Assembly: GCF_028769735.1 (NCBI RefSeq)
Contig: NC_088179.1
Span: 5,960,001-6,024,000 of the forward strand
Direction of reading: 5' to 3'
DNA length: 64,000 nt
Origin: Zonotrichia leucophrys gambelii
Taxonomy: Eukaryota > Chordata > Aves > Passeriformes > Passerellidae
Of this stretch, positions 62,008-64,000 are shown one piece after another. The position numbers and the translations under genes were made by a program. The notes under the pieces were generated by a model, which saw only the letters and a program-made list of their open reading frames with translations, had not been told where the DNA came from and made no database searches. Position 1 is the stretch's first letter. Each line of letters opens with the position of its first letter.

Positions 62008-64000
62008 CTAAAACAACAAGGAATACTGGACCTCAGAGTTACAGAAAAGATGATTCCCTCCCTTTAAGACTGGCATTTCCCAGTAGTGGCTCATGGCTCC
62101 TGACAGCAAGGCAACACAACACCTCAGAAGCTCTCACCACACTGCAGTAAAGGACAGGATCTCAAAGAGATTCTCTCCAATGGACATTTTCTGCTGGACT
62201 AGGAAATGTCAGGCCCCATACATTAAGTCCCTATGGAGGGACATTTTAAGTCAGGGGCTTGATGAATGAAGACCCCCAGCATTACTGACTTTGTCTGATA
62301 AACAAAGGATAAAAATTTTCTATTCCCCATCTTTGCCTAATCACTTGGAGCACAACAGCCTGGAGTGAACAACTCTGCCATGCTTTCAGCAAAGCAGGTA
62401 CTCATCCTACCCCCTATTTTCTCCTGAGCTCACAGTCAGCAAGGACTGAAGATGATCACAAGTATTTTCTGCCTTAAGGAACCATTAACACCCAAGATCG
62501 AGCACCACTGGCCTTGGTATGATAGGTCAGTGTCAAAGAACTGTTTGAGAGAAGAAAGATTCCAGGTCTCAGCCCAGCATTCTGTCCTGCAGCAAGAACT
62601 GACTCTCAGCTTCACCCTCATCACCACACACTCAATTCAAACTCTCAGTTAAGTCCCCTGTGATACAGGCACAACTGCAACACAGCAGAAACCATATAGT
62701 AATTTAGAAAGGGGCTGTCTTAGAGCACAAATTGTGCTTGACTTCTGAATTCCAGGAAAATCTGTATGTGAAATCATGGATCAGAAAAAGACTCTTCATT
62801 ACAGCTCACTAAACCAAATTCAGTGGTGAATGGCAGGAGACAAAACTAGCAGAGAGAAGCAGCCATAGTAGCTAAAATCTCAACAGAGCTCAACTGTTCA
62901 TATCCTATAAAAGGTCCTGATACAATGTCATGTGAAGGAGTTTGTAATCACAGATGAGGACAACAACCCTAAAGCAACCTAAGCAAGAGGAAAAATGGTG
63001 AAGGTCACTGCTTAAAGGAGAAATATGAGACTGCAAAGAAATGGCTACCAGATCTCCTTGGGAATCAGTGCAGAAGCTGATTGTTGATTCACTGAAGCCT
63101 TCTACATATAGGCATAAGCTGAATTTACTACTGAAGTTTGCTGATGATCAATTGGGAGCGTGTGAGGTGAGACAGAAGAACAGAAAGACACGAGAGATAA
63201 TGCCCCTGAAGCTGGAAACAGAAGAATGATGCTACTCAACAATATAAGCAACTTCCAGCAGAAATCAGTCTGGCTACAGGGCACCAGTGAATCTCCAGAG
63301 TGCCCAAGTCACTGACATCACATAGCCAAAGGAACAGAAAAATGAGATCCAAGGATGCATGAGAAATGACACATCTAGCAGAGACTGTGAAGAAGGGGTG
63401 ACACTGTACATTGCACTTGTAAGACCTTACCCAGAGCAATATGTGGCAAACTTTGCCCATGCTCAAGAAACTGAGCACACAGGACACACAGCAAACAGGG
63501 ACTACAAATAAAGAAAGGAATGGAAAGTAATCTCAAGAGAGAGCTGAAAGAGCTCTGCTTAGCCTTGCAAAACAAAGCCTGGGAGAAAACATGCACACAC
63601 TGAATAAACATACTGCAAAGTGGTGATGCAGAAAGGGAAACAGCTGTTTGAGTCAAGGGAAAAGTACAACACAAGAACAGTTCTAAATAGATCACTAAGA
63701 ACTTTAGTGTGGGCATTGACAGAGTTTCAGCTGTCAGGGAAATGATGTCCAAAAAAATCTTCAACCAACAAGGACCTAAAATCCTATGGATTTCTAGGTA
63801 GCCTTTGATGGATTTTATGATGCAGCTCCTGCTGGAGACAAACTCCAGTGAAGCAGATTCTCTTTCACTCCTGGCTGTTTGTGTGGCAGACACGAGCTTG
63901 CACACAGCTTGTGGAAGGCTCCATCACACACTCAGGTAAATCATGCACTGCACTAACAGAAGCTGACACACAGCAAGGCATGATGCCTTGTTTGGGAGAA
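62008..64000 (-). other. VPS8: VPS8 intron upstream of the first exon in the window
   Basis: The human exon that ends in SWRE should precede the RVDHLLKQ exon, but I could not find it here, so it probably lies beyond 64000. The distal part (about 63030-63620) resembles an old CR1 copy. The rest shows no gene or repeat that I can support. Confidence 0.6.
63030..63620 (+). mobile_element. degenerate CR1-like sequence, sense orientation
   Basis: Several phrases resemble the 3' part of CR1 ORF2 in order: GAAGTTTGCTGATGATCAAT with TGGGAG (63135), TTGCACTTGTAAGACCTTAC with CCAGAGCAATATGTGG (63413), CCATGCTCAAGAAA (63457), and AAAGAGCTCTGCTTAGCCTT with a GGGAGAAAA phrase (63547). The copy is heavily mutated with no long sense frame, so it is an old insertion; the limits are approximate. 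Confidence 0.5.

Noticed and set aside
63375..63905. 176-codon open frame on the minus strand
   Set aside because: It overlaps the degenerate CR1-like sequence in antisense, has no family similarity I recognise, and does not contain the expected upstream VPS8 exon ending in SWRE.

Overview
This window is vertebrate nuclear DNA, almost certainly from a bird. Coding sequence is sparse and split into short exons with consensus splice sites. Two introns carry 3' ends of CR1 LINE elements with the characteristic avian tail. The two genes recognised are the tail-to-tail neighbours VPS8 and C3orf70, which are also neighbours on human chromosome 3q27. I cannot name the species from sequence alone.

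Layout. Positions 1-13823 are the 3' part of a long C3orf70 intron with no recognisable exon. C3orf70 exon 2, the last coding exon, lies on the + strand at 13824-14377. It is followed by a long 3'UTR ending near an AATAAA at 16892. A short intergenic gap of about 0.7 kb separates this from the end of VPS8, read on the - strand. From 62007 down to 18157, 29 consecutive VPS8 exons were traced by eye. Their lengths sum to 2706 bp, an exact multiple of three, giving 901 residues plus a stop with every splice phase matching. The 5' exons, which encode the N-terminal beta-propeller region, lie beyond 64000. The exons present encode the alpha-solenoid, the Vps8 core region, the C-terminal RING-H2 zinc finger and the acidic tail.

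Function. VPS8 is the CORVET-specific subunit that tethers Rab5-positive early endosomes. C3orf70 (UPF0524 family) is a small, conserved, poorly characterised vertebrate protein. Nothing indicates that the two proteins work together; they are simply convergent neighbours.

Non-coding features include a 12.9-copy, 38-bp minisatellite inside a VPS8 intron that is open in all six frames and generates large false ORFs. There are also two clear CR1 fragments and one degenerate one, an orphan CpG-rich segment in the C3orf70 intron, and a possible retroposed 3' end. One VPS8 intron uses a GC donor. A possible decayed exon sits where human VPS8 has extra residues. I found no undescribed multi-gene system; the window is ordinary genic vertebrate DNA with some local curiosities.
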